NCBI GenBank assembly: GCA_019634575.1
Contig: JAHCAY010000001.1
Span: forward strand, 558,001 to 622,000
Source of the DNA: Candidatus Didemnitutus sp.
Lineage (GTDB): Bacteria > Verrucomicrobiota > Verrucomicrobiia > Opitutales > Opitutaceae
Direction of reading: 5' to 3'
DNA: 64,000 nucleotides
Each line of letters opens with the position of its first letter. Within the stretch, counting starts at the first letter, position 1. Made by a program: the position numbers and the translations under genes. The notes beneath the pieces were generated by a model, which was not told the DNA's origin, searched no databases, and saw only the letters and a program-made list of their open reading frames with translations. Below, piece by piece: positions 8,434 through 19,353 of the stretch.

Positions 8434-8480
8434 AACACGGAGCACACGGAAACAAACACGGCCATTCCGTGTGTTCTGTG
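8434..8480. repeat. Imperfect palindromic repeat upstream of add
   Basis: AACACGGAGCACACGGAA (8434-8451) is mirrored by TTCCGTGTGTTCTGTG (8465-8480), 14 of 16 paired positions. A further TTCCGTGGG follows. The repeat fills most of the 75-bp gap between the M29 aminopeptidase stop and the add start. It is of the same CACGGAG/CACAGA type as the larger element at 5164. Confidence 0.7.
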
Positions 8481-8497
8481 TGTTCCGTGGGCAGAAC

Positions 8498-9616
<1,119 letters not shown>

Positions 9617-9672
9617 TCGCAAGCTATCGCCGGAGCGGAACCGGCGTTCAACTCCAAAGCCACCCGGCGGGC

Positions 9673-10908
9673 TCACTTGGCCGCGACCGCGGCCTCGTCG
9701 TCGGGCTCCGGCAGCTCGTTGGCCGGCAGCCCGCGCGGAAAACAGATTTTCCCCACCGCCTCCTGAAAATCCGCCGCCCCGCGCAGGATCTCGATCTCGA
9801 GCCGAAGGAAATACAGCGGGCGCGACGGAGCCGCATCGGCCGGTGCGATGCGCACGGCATCCTTCTCGGTCGTGACGATGAACTCTGCGCCGGCCTCCTC
9901 CGCCTCGGCGTAGACCTCGCGCAAATCGTCCGACGTGAAACGATAGTGGTCGAGAAACCGTCGCGCGTAGACGAGGTGCGCCCCACCCTCGCGCAGGAAG
10001 CGCTCGAAACTCTCCGGCGTCGCGATGCCGCTGAACGCCGCGATGCGCCGCCCTTTGAGATCCTCCAGTGGCCGCTTCTCGCCGTTGCCGACGCGCTGGA
10101 GGAACTGCGGCCGATGCGCGCACTCGATGATTTCCGCGTGCGGGTTGTAGTGACGGATCAGGTGCTCGAGTTCCTCGTCGCGGTGGCCATTCGACTTGGT
10201 GAGGAAAACGTAGGACGCGCGCTTCAGGTGCTTCACCGGCTCGCGCAGAATGCCGCGCGGCAGCAGGAAACCGTTGCCGAACGGGTTCGTCTTGTCGACG
10301 AGCAGCAGATTGAGCCGGCCCTTGAGCGGCAGGTATTGGAAGCCGTCGTCGAGCACGAGCGTGTCGCAGCCGAAACGCTTGATCGCATACGCGCCGGCCT
10401 TCACGCGGTCCTTGTCCACGAGCACGACGACGCCGGGGAGATTCTTCGCGAGCATGAACGGCTCGTCGCCCGCCAGCTCGGAGTCGAGCAACAGCCGCTC
10501 GCCATCGCTCACGATGCGCGGCGGCTCGGCCTCCTGGTGCGTGAAGTCGTGCCACAGCCGCTTCCAGAGCGGCGGCGCCTTGCTCTTGTAGCCGCGGCTG
10601 AGGATCGCGACCTTGCGCCCGCGGTCGCGCAGCGCACGCGCGAACATCTCCACCACGGGAGTCTTGCCGGTGCCGCCGACGGTGAGGTTGCCCACCACCA
10701 CGACGAGGCAGCCGAGCGGCGTGTCGTGGAAGATGCGCTTCCGGTAAAGCCACAGCCGGGCCTGCGCAATGCCGCTGAAAAGATACGAGCACATCTGCAG
10801 GAACCCCGCGAAGACCAGCGCGCCGAAGCCCTCGCGCTTCCCCATGATGACGTCGATGCCGAACTGCTCGAATTCGTTGAGCTTGGTGCGAAACCAGCGG
10901 TTGGGCAT
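9673..10908 (-). CDS. lpxK: Tetraacyldisaccharide 4'-kinase
   Basis: Phosphorylates the 4' position of the lipid A disaccharide at the inner face of the inner membrane, showing that the cell makes lipopolysaccharide. There is one N-terminal membrane segment (about 27-46), the P-loop [15 protein letters not shown] (73-87), the conserved ILSRGYKSK, and [14 protein letters not shown]. At 411 residues it is longer than the usual 330-350, with a basic N-terminal extension and an acidic Ala-rich tail ([12 protein letters not shown]). ATG 10,908 is the first that precedes the membrane segment. It is divergent from the aminotransferase gene, 96 bases between starts. Confidence 0.93.
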   Translation of the reverse strand: MPNRWFRTKLNEFEQFGIDVIMGKREGFGALVFAGFLQMCSYLFSGIAQARLWLYRKRIFHDTPLGCLVVVVGNLTVGGTGKTPVVEMFARALRDRGRKVAILSRGYKSKAPPLWKRLWHDFTHQEAEPPRIVSDGERLLLDSELAGDEPFMLAKNLPGVVVLVDKDRVKAGAYAIKRFGCDTLVLDDGFQYLPLKGRLNLLLVDKTNPFGNGFLLPRGILREPVKHLKRASYVFLTKSNGHRDEELEHLIRHYNPHAEIIECAHRPQFLQRVGNGEKRPLEDLKGRRIAAFSGIATPESFERFLREGGAHLVYARRFLDHYRFTSDDLREVYAEAEEAGAEFIVTTEKDAVRIAPADAAPSRPLYFLRLEIEILRGAADFQEAVGKICFPRGLPANELPEPDDEAAVAAK

Positions 10909-11004
10909 GACGTGAAATGGCTTTGACCGCGCGACGCGCGCGACTGCTTTTATGGGCAAGTTGACGCCGGCCGCGCAAGTGGCAACTCCGGCGTCGCCCT
11001 TCCC

Positions 11005-12081
11005 ATGCCCTACAAGCTCTACATCCCGGGTCCGATCGCCGTTTCCGAGAAAACCCTGCGCGCCATGGCGCAGCCGATGATCGGCCATCGCGGCAGCGAA
11101 TTCATCGCGCTCTACCGCACGCTCACGCCGCAGTTGCAGGCGTTGTTCGGCACCCAAAACTCCGTCTACCTCGCGACCAGCAGCGCGTGGGGCGTCATGG
11201 AAGGCACGCTCCGCAACGTCGTGCGCAAAAAAGTCCTCTGCTGCATGAACGGCGCGTTTTCCGACAAGTGGCTCGACGTCGCGCGCCGCTGCGGCCTCGA
11301 CGCCGCCGGCCTGCAATTCGAGTGGGGCCAGCCGGTCGACCCCGCCGCGCTCCGCGCCGAACTTTCCAAGGGCGGCTACGACGCCGTCACGATCATTCAC
11401 AACGAAACCTCCTGCGGCTGCATGAGCGACCTGCCCGCGCTCGCCGCGGTGCTGCGCGAGTTTCCCGACGTAATCGCGATCGTCGACACCGTCAGCTCCT
11501 TCAGCGCCGTGCCGATCAACCAGGACGCGCTCGGCCTCGACATCGTGCTCGCCGGTTCGCAAAAGGCGCTCGCGCTCCCGCCGGGCCTCACGGTGTTTTC
11601 CGTCTCGAAGCGCGCGCGCGAGCGCGCCGCGACGTCGCCGACGCGCGGTTACTATTTCGACCTCCTCGAATTCGAGAAAAACCACGAAGGCGGCATGACG
11701 CCCAGCACGCCGGTCATCCCGCTGATCTACGCGTTGCGCTCCAAGCTCGACGACATCGCCGCCGAGGGACTCGAAGCCCGCTACGCCCGCCATGTGCGCC
11801 TCAACCGCACGGTGCGCGACTGGGGCTATGCGCGAGGATTCAAACTGTTTCCGGAAGAGCGCTTCGCGTCGGTCTCGCTGAACTGTTTCGCGAACACGCG
11901 CGGCATCGACCTGCCCGCGCTGAACACGAAATTGAAGGCGCGCGGCTTCCTGATCGACGGCGGCTACGGCAAGCTGAAGGGAAAGACCTTCCGCATCTCG
12001 AACATGGGAGACGAAACCGAAGCCACCATCGCCGAACTCCTCGCCGCCCTCGACGCGTCGCTGGCGGAGATCGGTGCGTAA
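11005..12081 (+). CDS. Class V PLP-dependent aminotransferase (alanine/serine-glyoxylate type)
   Basis: Pyridoxal-phosphate enzyme of the alanine-glyoxylate / serine-pyruvate group. The cofactor-binding lysine is K187 in [12 protein letters not shown], preceded by the PLP-contacting aspartate D161 in [13 protein letters not shown]. The N-terminus [17 protein letters not shown] and GHRGSEF match the family, whose usual length is 350-390 (358 here). The actual amino acid donor (alanine, serine or aspartate) cannot be told. It is flanked by lpxK (divergent) and a secreted protein gene, neither of which suggests a pathway. Confidence 0.88.
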   Translation: MPYKLYIPGPIAVSEKTLRAMAQPMIGHRGSEFIALYRTLTPQLQALFGTQNSVYLATSSAWGVMEGTLRNVVRKKVLCCMNGAFSDKWLDVARRCGLDAAGLQFEWGQPVDPAALRAELSKGGYDAVTIIHNETSCGCMSDLPALAAVLREFPDVIAIVDTVSSFSAVPINQDALGLDIVLAGSQKALALPPGLTVFSVSKRARERAATSPTRGYYFDLLEFEKNHEGGMTPSTPVIPLIYALRSKLDDIAAEGLEARYARHVRLNRTVRDWGYARGFKLFPEERFASVSLNCFANTRGIDLPALNTKLKARGFLIDGGYGKLKGKTFRISNMGDETEATIAELLAALDASLAEIGA

Positions 12082-12179
12082 GCGCGCGGCGTCGCAGGCG
12101 TCCATTTTGCAGCCGCCGAATGAGTAAGCGGCTGTTGCCGCGGTGTTCGAATTCTGGCAAGGAACGCGCCTAGCTCCCG

Positions 12180-13811
12180 ATGGAAAACGTCCGCCTGCAT
12201 TGTCTTTGGCTGTGCGCTTCGATTCTGACGCTCGGGAGCGCAACAGTTCTCGAGGGCGAAACCGCGGACAATGTGGTGGAAATGGCCCCGTTCACCGTGA
12301 CGGAGTCGCGTTGGGGCCCGAGTTGGCGCTACGCCGTGATTCCCGGATACGAAATTCTCACGCAGGCGAACGACGAGGATACGGCATTGGTCGTTGGTGC
12401 GATTTTCCGAGGACGGCGGCTCACCCTTCCACCAGCGATGCGTCCAACCTATTCCCTGCCGATGGCGATCCTGATTTTCGACCAACGACCGGACAGTGCC
12501 AAAGCCCAGAAACTCGAGCGCATCCGCGGCGAAGGTGATCGATACGCTCATTTTGAAAACATCATCAAGCGCATGACTTCGGACCGCGAAGTGTTCGCCA
12601 TCAACCTCTGGGGCGGAAACCTTCGCTACACCTCTGCCTTCCGTCTCGAAATGCGGACCCTCCTCGATGGCGTTCGTCCGGCTACTCCGCGCTGGCTGCG
12701 CTCGGCGTTGTGGGGCGCAGATGGAATCTACGATGAGGATGTTCGTTACCGCATCGGCGATCGAGCCGTGTCCCTCTTTCCGGCGAAATGGCCGATCTCA
12801 GAAGACCGGGAAAAGCTCGCCGCGCTCCGTGCGATAGTCGCTGCCGAGAAAAAACGCACGACGCGACCCCAGCAAGGCATGCCCTCGCCCGTGTCAGGCT
12901 TGATCGCTCCGCTTGGCGCAATTCTTGAAAATGATCGAGCCTACTCGCTGCGCGAAGAAGCGACGCTCGCTTTGTGGGCGCGCTGGGCGCTGTTCAGTGA
13001 AAATGGGCGGTGGTTCCACGCGTTTTGGAACTTCGCTCAGGAAAGCGCCTGCACTCCCGCTAACGAAGCGATGTTCCGGCGCTACTTCTCGATGTCCTAT
13101 GAAGAGGTCGAGTCCGAGCTTTGCTGGTTCCTGCCACTCGCGATCGCACAACGCGCCATCTATGCCGTCGATCCGCCGGTTGTGCCTCGCTACGAACTCC
13201 GCGCCGCTGATGCCGCGCAAATCGCCCGCGTTCGCGGCGAATGGGAGTTGGCAGAGGCCCGTGCGCTCCAAGCTGCCGAGCCCGCTCTTGGTGACCGTTA
13301 CCGAAAAGCAGCAGAGCGCACCCTCCGCCGAGGCTACGAACGGGACCCGGCAGACAGCGTGCTCGTCTCCACGCTCGCACTCTACGAATACGAATTTGGT
13401 GATCCCGCGAATGCTCTCCAACTGGCCACTGGCCTCGACGCGACCAAACGACGTTCGGCGCTGAATCGTGCCTTCGTCCGCGCGACCCTAAACCGTGCAA
13501 AATCTGAAGCTGAGCGGCCGCCGTTGTCCGAACGCGATATCGCCGCGGTCTTCGCGGCCCTGCGCGAAGCGAGGCTCCAGCAACCGGCCGTGCTCGAAAC
13601 CTATGAACTTGCCCTCGCGACTTGGGAGGCAGCAGGCCTTCGCCCCAGCCGAGAAGACCTAGCCATCTGCTTTGAAGCCCAGCGGCTGTTCCCGCGCGCG
13701 AGCAGTTTTTTGAAGCAAGCGGCGGAGCTGCACGCACGATGGGGCTATTCGCGGGAAGCAGAGCAACTCCAGAATCTCGCCGCGCGCTTTGATCCCACGC
13801 CTTTGCGCTAG
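12180..13811 (+). CDS. Secreted protein of unknown function, Opitutaceae type
   Basis: 543 residues with an N-terminal signal peptide (about 1-22). After it comes the box [10 protein letters not shown] (32-41), which resembles the post-signal segment of the TonB receptor at 52,102, and then [18 protein letters not shown] recall this W-R-Y-x-x-I-P-G-Y/F-E-I-L segment in uncharacterised Opitutaceae proteins. The middle (about 150-350) is helical and without obvious catalytic residues. The C-terminal third (about 370-540) looks like degenerate TPR-type helices (LEDP-type spacing, A/L/R-rich). There is no transmembrane segment beyond the signal. Standing alone between an aminotransferase and a convergent peptidase gene, it gives no context for function. 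Confidence 0.7.
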   Translation: MENVRLHCLWLCASILTLGSATVLEGETADNVVEMAPFTVTESRWGPSWRYAVIPGYEILTQANDEDTALVVGAIFRGRRLTLPPAMRPTYSLPMAILIFDQRPDSAKAQKLERIRGEGDRYAHFENIIKRMTSDREVFAINLWGGNLRYTSAFRLEMRTLLDGVRPATPRWLRSALWGADGIYDEDVRYRIGDRAVSLFPAKWPISEDREKLAALRAIVAAEKKRTTRPQQGMPSPVSGLIAPLGAILENDRAYSLREEATLALWARWALFSENGRWFHAFWNFAQESACTPANEAMFRRYFSMSYEEVESELCWFLPLAIAQRAIYAVDPPVVPRYELRAADAAQIARVRGEWELAEARALQAAEPALGDRYRKAAERTLRRGYERDPADSVLVSTLALYEYEFGDPANALQLATGLDATKRRSALNRAFVRATLNRAKSEAERPPLSERDIAAVFAALREARLQQPAVLETYELALATWEAAGLRPSREDLAICFEAQRLFPRASSFLKQAAELHARWGYSREAEQLQNLAARFDPTPLR

Positions 13812-13884
13812 GCAGCGCATCTGCCCCGCGAACCGACCGCACATTTGTGATATCCCCAAACCTGCTCCTGCGCACGCGTTCTGC

Positions 13885-15399
13885 TCAGGGGATGCCCCCA
13901 ACGGCGAGACGCATGAACCTCGCGGGCGAGGCGCTGAGCACAGTCGCATCGCGCACCACCAGCAGCGTGTCGGTGTCCTGCACGGTGACCGTGTAGCCCG
14001 CGCCCGAATTCCAGTTCACGAGATCGCTGGAAACTTGGACCATATAGCTCACGTCGCTGCGCCGCAGGCGGCGCGGAACGGTGAGCGTCAAGTAGTCGCC
14101 CGCCACCGCCGTCGTCAGCGCTTGGTCGGCCGGCAACGCGACATCCGCCGCGCGGCCGAGCGCGTATTTCACGAGATTCGGTAAGCCGTCGCTGCTCACA
14201 ACCGCGGTATCAGCTCCGTAGGTCGTGCGCCAGTTGGCCAAGGTCGCAGGCATCTGACCGGAGAGCGTCAGCGACCATGTCGTCGTCGAACGAAGCAGGT
14301 TGGAGGAATCGAGCCGCACGAACGCGGTCGGATCCTGCACTACGGCCGTGACCGTGTGGCTCCCGTTGCCGATCACATCGGACAACGTGCTCAGGCTCGC
14401 GCTCGTCTGTCCGCTTTGGGTGACGCCGTCGATTTGCCACGCGACGGTGAGCGCCGGACCGCTGGTGGGCGCCTTGGGCGTGACGGAGAAAGTGAGATTC
14501 GCGGGCGCAGTCACGGACAGGCACGTGGTGGACGGTGCGTAGCCGTCGATCGCCTGGATGCGGGAGTAGATTTGTAGCACGAATTGCTCGCGGTTGATCT
14601 GTCCGCAGGGGCGATTCAGCGACTTCATCAATGAATTGTAGTGAGGCCGATACCAGCCGGTGGTGCGATACATCGAACCCTCGAACAATCCCGCGAGGCT
14701 GTCGTAGGTGGAGGTCTCCGGCGTCGGCACCGGCGTGGTGTCGTCGATCCAGTGCTTCCAACGGATGAGGCTGCGGTTGGTCTCCGCCGTGGTGTTGGGT
14801 TTCTCCGAAGGCGTGTAGATCAGATACTCCGTATCGTATTCGTCGGCCAGGAGCGCGAAGGAGTGCCCGATCTCGTGCTCGACCACGGCCGCACTCTGGC
14901 TGTGTGCGGACGCGACCGCGATGGTGCCGCCGGCACCGCCGTATTTCGCGTCGTTCACGATGACGATCGGCAGATCGTATTCCGGCACATGCGTGTTGAG
15001 CAAAGCGTAGGCTTTCGTCGAGCCACCCAAGCCCAGCGTAAGCAGCTGAGTGACGGACGGAGTATTGAAGCCCGCGTTGAAATAGGTGTCGCGAATGCCG
15101 CCAGCGCCGCTCGTGGCGCCGTTATCGCAGCCGCTCTCGTTGGATGCGACCTCGATTCGATAGACGTTGCAGTAACTGCGGTATTGGGCCCAGGGCTCCT
15201 TGGAGAAGAGAAAATTGACCGCGTTGACGACATCGGTGGCGAACTTTGGCATGTCCGCTGTCGTGTAGCCCTCGGAGAGGAAGACGATGTTAATGCGTTC
15301 GCTGCGCGGACCGGTTTCCTGCACGGCGAAGAGCGCGGAGTCCTGCGCGCGCGCCGCGACCGCGGCAATAAAACAGAGGCCAATGAGTCGAAGTCTCAT
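13885..15399 (-). CDS. Secreted M64-family metallopeptidase
   Basis: Zinc endopeptidase related to IgA-protease M64. A signal peptide (1-18, cleavage after ARA) leads into RINIVFLSEGYTTADM (35-50). The zinc site is HEIGH (175-179) followed by LADEY (184-188), supplying the third ligand. After the catalytic domain (about 20-310) comes an Ig-like domain (about 315-400) and a C-terminal beta domain ending in SSDLVNWNSG...PARFMRL. That ending recurs on secreted proteins in this phylum. The ATG overlaps the upstream gene's TGA (TGATG), so expression is coupled to a small membrane protein. It probably acts outside the cell or in the periplasm; the substrate is unknown. Confidence 0.88.
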   Translation of the reverse strand: MRLRLIGLCFIAAVAARAQDSALFAVQETGPRSERINIVFLSEGYTTADMPKFATDVVNAVNFLFSKEPWAQYRSYCNVYRIEVASNESGCDNGATSGAGGIRDTYFNAGFNTPSVTQLLTLGLGGSTKAYALLNTHVPEYDLPIVIVNDAKYGGAGGTIAVASAHSQSAAVVEHEIGHSFALLADEYDTEYLIYTPSEKPNTTAETNRSLIRWKHWIDDTTPVPTPETSTYDSLAGLFEGSMYRTTGWYRPHYNSLMKSLNRPCGQINREQFVLQIYSRIQAIDGYAPSTTCLSVTAPANLTFSVTPKAPTSGPALTVAWQIDGVTQSGQTSASLSTLSDVIGNGSHTVTAVVQDPTAFVRLDSSNLLRSTTTWSLTLSGQMPATLANWRTTYGADTAVVSSDGLPNLVKYALGRAADVALPADQALTTAVAGDYLTLTVPRRLRRSDVSYMVQVSSDLVNWNSGAGYTVTVQDTDTLLVVRDATVLSASPARFMRLAVGGIP

Positions 15400-16061
15400 C
15401 AAAGGGGAAAGGTCGCCAGCAATCTGCCCGCGGGTTCCGTGTTCCAATCCGCGCGCTCCGCGCTGGAGAGCGAATACACCTTCAACCACTTGGCCTCGGG
15501 CAGCGACGGCAGGCGAACCTGGAGCATCGCCTCTTCCCCAGCGCCGGCGAATTGCGCGGCGCGCGGATTGCCGCTGCCATCGCGGCGCTGCGGATCGAGC
15601 ACCACGCAGACCTCGTCGGGGGCTTTCGCCGTATCCTCCGCCAACACCCGCTGGTTCGCATCCAGCAGGCGAACGCACCACAGGCCAGCCATCCAGGGCA
15701 GCGCCCCGCGACGATGGTGGAAATCGCCGAACACAGGTTCCACGCCGTCGAGGACGAGCCCGCCGCCGCGCACCGCGATGCGGTAAGCCCGGAGTTCGCG
15801 CTTTCGTTCCACAGGCATCGCCGGTGTGCGGGAAGACAGCGAGGCGGCAGCCCCCTTGTCGATCGGCCGGCCGGACTTCGTGTCCGCCGCCGGGACGCGA
15901 AGATTTTCGGACCGCGCCTCGTGTTTCCCTCTCCGATCGTCCCGCTCGGTGGAATCCACCTGCCACCCCCAGCGCGATCCAAACCAGAGCACCAACGCCA
16001 GGAGCGCAGCGATCGCCGCCAGAGCCCTGTATACGCGTTTGTGCATGAAACGATGGAGCAC
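15399..16061 (-). CDS. Single-pass membrane protein coupled to the M64 peptidase
   Basis: Not a recognised family. The 220-residue protein has an N-terminal membrane segment (about 12-28, ALAAIAALLALVLWFG) and a basic hydrophilic stretch (35-85). A beta-rich domain (about 90-220) follows, beginning RELRAYRIAVRGGGLVLDG and containing WCVRLLDANQRVLAED. This looks like an exported beta-sandwich domain held at the inner membrane. The stop codon shares its A with the M64 start (TGATG), so the two are made together. An inhibitor, chaperone or presentation role for the peptidase is possible but unsupported. Methionines at residues 1 and 6 are both possible starts. Confidence 0.65.
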   Translation of the reverse strand: MLHRFMHKRVYRALAAIAALLALVLWFGSRWGWQVDSTERDDRRGKHEARSENLRVPAADTKSGRPIDKGAAASLSSRTPAMPVERKRELRAYRIAVRGGGLVLDGVEPVFGDFHHRRGALPWMAGLWCVRLLDANQRVLAEDTAKAPDEVCVVLDPQRRDGSGNPRAAQFAGAGEEAMLQVRLPSLPEAKWLKVYSLSSAERADWNTEPAGRLLATFPL

Positions 16062-16307
16062 GGCCGCGCTGGCCCGATATCCGCGAACTGCCGCGGGAGG
16101 TGACGACCGGTGGCGCGCCGACTGAAATTCTTGTGCGGAGCCACGTTGCCTGCGTCAAGCCAGACACCGAACCCGCGGCTCGGCTCCGACGCAAAACGCA
16201 CGCGGGTTTCGTCCCTCACGCGCGGGCGCGCCGACGAGCACGCGCGGCTCTTGCAAAAAAGTAGTGCTTGAAATCGGCGGCGGCGCCCCGTAACCGCTCG
16301 CCTCCCA

Positions 16308-19124
16308 ATGAAGTCCCTCATCATCGCCGAGAAGCCGTCCGTGGCTGCTGACATCGCCCGCGCTCTCGGCAAAGTTCCCAAGCACGGCGACCACTACGAG
16401 AACGACGAATACGTCATCTCCTCCGCCGTCGGCCACGTCGTGGAACTCCAGATGCCCGAGGACATCGACAAGAAGAAATACGGTTTCTGGCGCCTCGAGA
16501 CGCTCCCGATCATTCCGGAGAAATTCGAGCTGAAGCCGATCGAGAGCTCCAAGGATCGCTATAATCTCCTCAAGAAGCTCATCGCCCGGAAGGACATCAA
16601 AGAAGTCATCAACGCCTGCGACGCGGGCCGCGAGGGCGAACTCATTTTCAAGAACCTCGCGCTGCTCGCGAAGAACAAGCACCCCGTGAAGCGCCTCTGG
16701 CTCTCGTCGATGACCAACGAGGGCATTCGCGAGGCGTTCCTGCACCTGCGCGACGACGCGGAGATGCAAGGCCTGGCCGATGCGGCGCGCTGCCGCAGCG
16801 AGAGCGACTGGCTCATCGGTATCAACGGCACGCGCGCCATCACCAAGCGCATGTTCGGCTCGCGCGCCGGCAACGTCGCGTCCGTCGGCCGCGTGCAGAC
16901 GCCCACCCTCGCGCTCGTCTACGCGCGCGAGCTCGAGATCCGTAATTTCAAGCCGCGCGGCTACTGGCGCGTGACGGCGAAGTTCGGCATCGCGAAGGGC
17001 GAATACGAAGGCACCTACCAGCGCCCGGATTTCAAGAAGAGCGACGACGAACACGACCGCATCGATCGCCTTTGGGAGAAAGCCAAGGCCGAGGCGATCG
17101 TCGCTGCCTGCGCCGGCCAGCCGCTCGCCGCCGTTTCCGAGGAAAAGAAGGCCAGCTCGCAGATCGCCCCGCGCCTCTACGACCTCACGACCCTCCAGCG
17201 CGAGGCGAACGGCCGTTACGGTTTTCCGGCCAAGCGCACGCTGCAGATCGCGCAGGCGCTCTACGAAAAGCACAAGATGATCACCTACCCCCGCACGGAC
17301 TCGCGGGCGCTGCCGGAGGATTATCTGCCCGTCGTGCGACGCACGCTCCAGAACTTACACGGTGCCCTCGCGCCGCACGCGCACAAGGCGCTCGAACAGG
17401 GTTACGTCCAGTTCAACAAGCGCATTTTCAATAACGCGCAAGTCTCCGACCACTTCGCCATCATCCCGACCGAGCACGAGGCGAAGCACCTCGACGAGGC
17501 CGAAGCGAAAATCTTCGACATGATCGCGCGGCGCTTCGTCTCAGCGTTCTTCCCTGCGGCGGAGTTCGACGTCACCACACGCACGAGCACGGTCGCCGGT
17601 CATAATTTCAAGACCGAGGGCAAGGTCCTCACCGTCCCCGGCTGGCTCGAAGTCTATGGCAAGAGCACGGTCGACGAGGATTCACCGGACTCGAAGGCGC
17701 TGCCCGCGATGTCCGCCGACGACGCCGGCAAAGCCAAGACTCTCTCCACCGAACTGCACGAGGAAGCCACCCGCCCGCCGCCGCGCTACACGGAAGCCAC
17801 GCTGCTTTCGGCGATGGAAACAGCCGGCAAGCTTGTCGACGACGACGAACTCGCCGAGGCGATGAAGGAACGCGGCCTCGGCACGCCCGCGACGCGCGCC
17901 GACACGATCGACGGCCTCATCTATCAGAAGTATCTCGACCGCAATCAGCGCGAACTCGTCCCGAGTGCCAAGGCCGAGCAGCTGATCCAGTTTCTCAGCG
18001 CCGTGAAGGCCGAGGATATCACCTCGCCCGCGATGACCGGCGAGTGGGAGTTCAACCTCCGCCAGATGGAGCACGGAAAATTCCCGCGCGAGAAATTCAT
18101 GGCCGAGATCGTCAAGGAGACGAAGGGCATCGTCGAACGCGTGAAGGGTTTCGAGGAAGACGACTCGATCGCGCGCGAGACCGACATCCCCTCGCCCACC
18201 GACGGCAAGCCCCTGCGCGAGACGCTCCGCGGCTACAAGTCGCAGGACGGCGAACTCATGATCTACAAGGTCATCGGCGGTCGCCGCATGGAGGAGCACG
18301 AGGTCAAGGAACTCGTCTCCACCGGCAAAGTCGGTCCGCTCGACGGCTTCATTTCCGCGAAGACACGCAACCGTTTCTCCGCGCTCCTCAAGCTCAACCA
18401 AGTCGAGGAAGAGGAGAAAGACGGCACGAAGACCAAGAAGTGGAAGACCGAGTTCGATTTCGGCGACAAGGCCGACATCAGCGGCCTCACGCCGTTCTGG
18501 ACGCATCCAGAAACCGGCGCCGAGCTCTGCGAAAACGGCAGCAGCTTCATCCTCCGCGAGCGTGATCCCGCGGCGGAGGGCGGTTGGAAGCAGACGTTCC
18601 GCCTCGGCCGCATCCTCTGTCAGAAGCCGATCACGCACGAAATGGCGATCGACCTCATCTCGAAGGGCAAGACCGGCCTCATCCAAGGCTTCATCTCGAA
18701 AAAAGGCCGTCCGTTCGATGCGTTCCTCAAACACGAAGGCGCGCGCATCGCGTGGGAATTCCCGCCGCGCGCCCCGAAGCTCGACAAGGACGGCAAGCCC
18801 ATCGAGCGCAAAGCCCGCGCCAAGGTCGACCTCTCGAAGGCCGCCGTCCTCGGCAAGAGCCCCGCGCACGACGGCGGCGAGTTGGTCGAGCTCGGCGAGG
18901 CCTACTACGTGCGCAAGCCCGAGCAGGACAACCGCCAGGTCTTCAAACTCGCGAAGAAACTCTGCGAGCACGACATCGCGCCTGCGGTTGTCCAGAAGCT
19001 CCTCGCCGACGGCAAGAGCGACCTCATCGAGGGCTTCGTGTCAAAACGCGGCAACAAGTTCAGCGCCTACCTCGTGCTCTCCGCGAAGAAGGACAAGGCC
19101 GAGTTCGAGTTCCCACCACGGTAG
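16308..19124 (+). CDS. topB: DNA topoisomerase III (type IA)
   Basis: Relaxes or decatenates DNA by single-strand passage. The Toprim domain starts immediately (LIIAEKPSVAADIA, residues 4-17, and DAGREGE, 105-111). The catalytic tyrosine is Y327 in KMITYPRTDSRALP, preceded by the conserved ASVGRVQTPTLALV. The 938-residue length includes a C-terminal tail (about 620-938) of repeated topoisomerase C-terminal modules instead of zinc fingers, each with the core G-F-I/V-S-x-K/R-x-G/N-x-x-F-x-A. Three are evident: GFISAKTRNRFSALL, GFISKKGRPFDAFL and GFVSKRGNKFSAYL. The stand-alone location and tail suit TopB rather than TopA. Confidence 0.95.
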   Translation: MKSLIIAEKPSVAADIARALGKVPKHGDHYENDEYVISSAVGHVVELQMPEDIDKKKYGFWRLETLPIIPEKFELKPIESSKDRYNLLKKLIARKDIKEVINACDAGREGELIFKNLALLAKNKHPVKRLWLSSMTNEGIREAFLHLRDDAEMQGLADAARCRSESDWLIGINGTRAITKRMFGSRAGNVASVGRVQTPTLALVYARELEIRNFKPRGYWRVTAKFGIAKGEYEGTYQRPDFKKSDDEHDRIDRLWEKAKAEAIVAACAGQPLAAVSEEKKASSQIAPRLYDLTTLQREANGRYGFPAKRTLQIAQALYEKHKMITYPRTDSRALPEDYLPVVRRTLQNLHGALAPHAHKALEQGYVQFNKRIFNNAQVSDHFAIIPTEHEAKHLDEAEAKIFDMIARRFVSAFFPAAEFDVTTRTSTVAGHNFKTEGKVLTVPGWLEVYGKSTVDEDSPDSKALPAMSADDAGKAKTLSTELHEEATRPPPRYTEATLLSAMETAGKLVDDDELAEAMKERGLGTPATRADTIDGLIYQKYLDRNQRELVPSAKAEQLIQFLSAVKAEDITSPAMTGEWEFNLRQMEHGKFPREKFMAEIVKETKGIVERVKGFEEDDSIARETDIPSPTDGKPLRETLRGYKSQDGELMIYKVIGGRRMEEHEVKELVSTGKVGPLDGFISAKTRNRFSALLKLNQVEEEEKDGTKTKKWKTEFDFGDKADISGLTPFWTHPETGAELCENGSSFILRERDPAAEGGWKQTFRLGRILCQKPITHEMAIDLISKGKTGLIQGFISKKGRPFDAFLKHEGARIAWEFPPRAPKLDKDGKPIERKARAKVDLSKAAVLGKSPAHDGGELVELGEAYYVRKPEQDNRQVFKLAKKLCEHDIAPAVVQKLLADGKSDLIEGFVSKRGNKFSAYLVLSAKKDKAEFEFPPR

Positions 19125-19134
19125 ATTGTTCACC

Positions 19135-19206
19135 TCGTAGCGAAGTTCGTCAGCACTTCGCCAGGAAACACCTCTCCGTCGTAGCGGAATTAGTCGGAAT
19201 TTCGCC
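19135..19206. repeat. Two tandem REP-like hairpins with covarying stems
   Basis: Units at 19135-19162 and 19179-19206 share 22 of 28 positions. Unit 1 folds as GCGAAGT/ACTTCGC around 8 bases, unit 2 as GCGGAATT/AATTTCGC (one G-U pair) around 6. The differences fall in matched pairs across the stem, so pairing is kept. They fill part of the 229-bp gap between topB and the next gene. The remainder (19207-19353) is G+C-rich with no feature I recognise. Confidence 0.75.
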
Positions 19207-19353
19207 GCGCCCGCCCGCGGCGGCAAAGCCCCGCCGCTCCCGCTCGCTTCGACGCGAGACTGCGTCCGGCGCGTGCGCCGCGCCCTCTCCTCACGTCACC
19301 TTTCCCCTCGCGCCTCGACTGAAACCGTGGCGTAGTGGCGCACCTCTCCCGCC

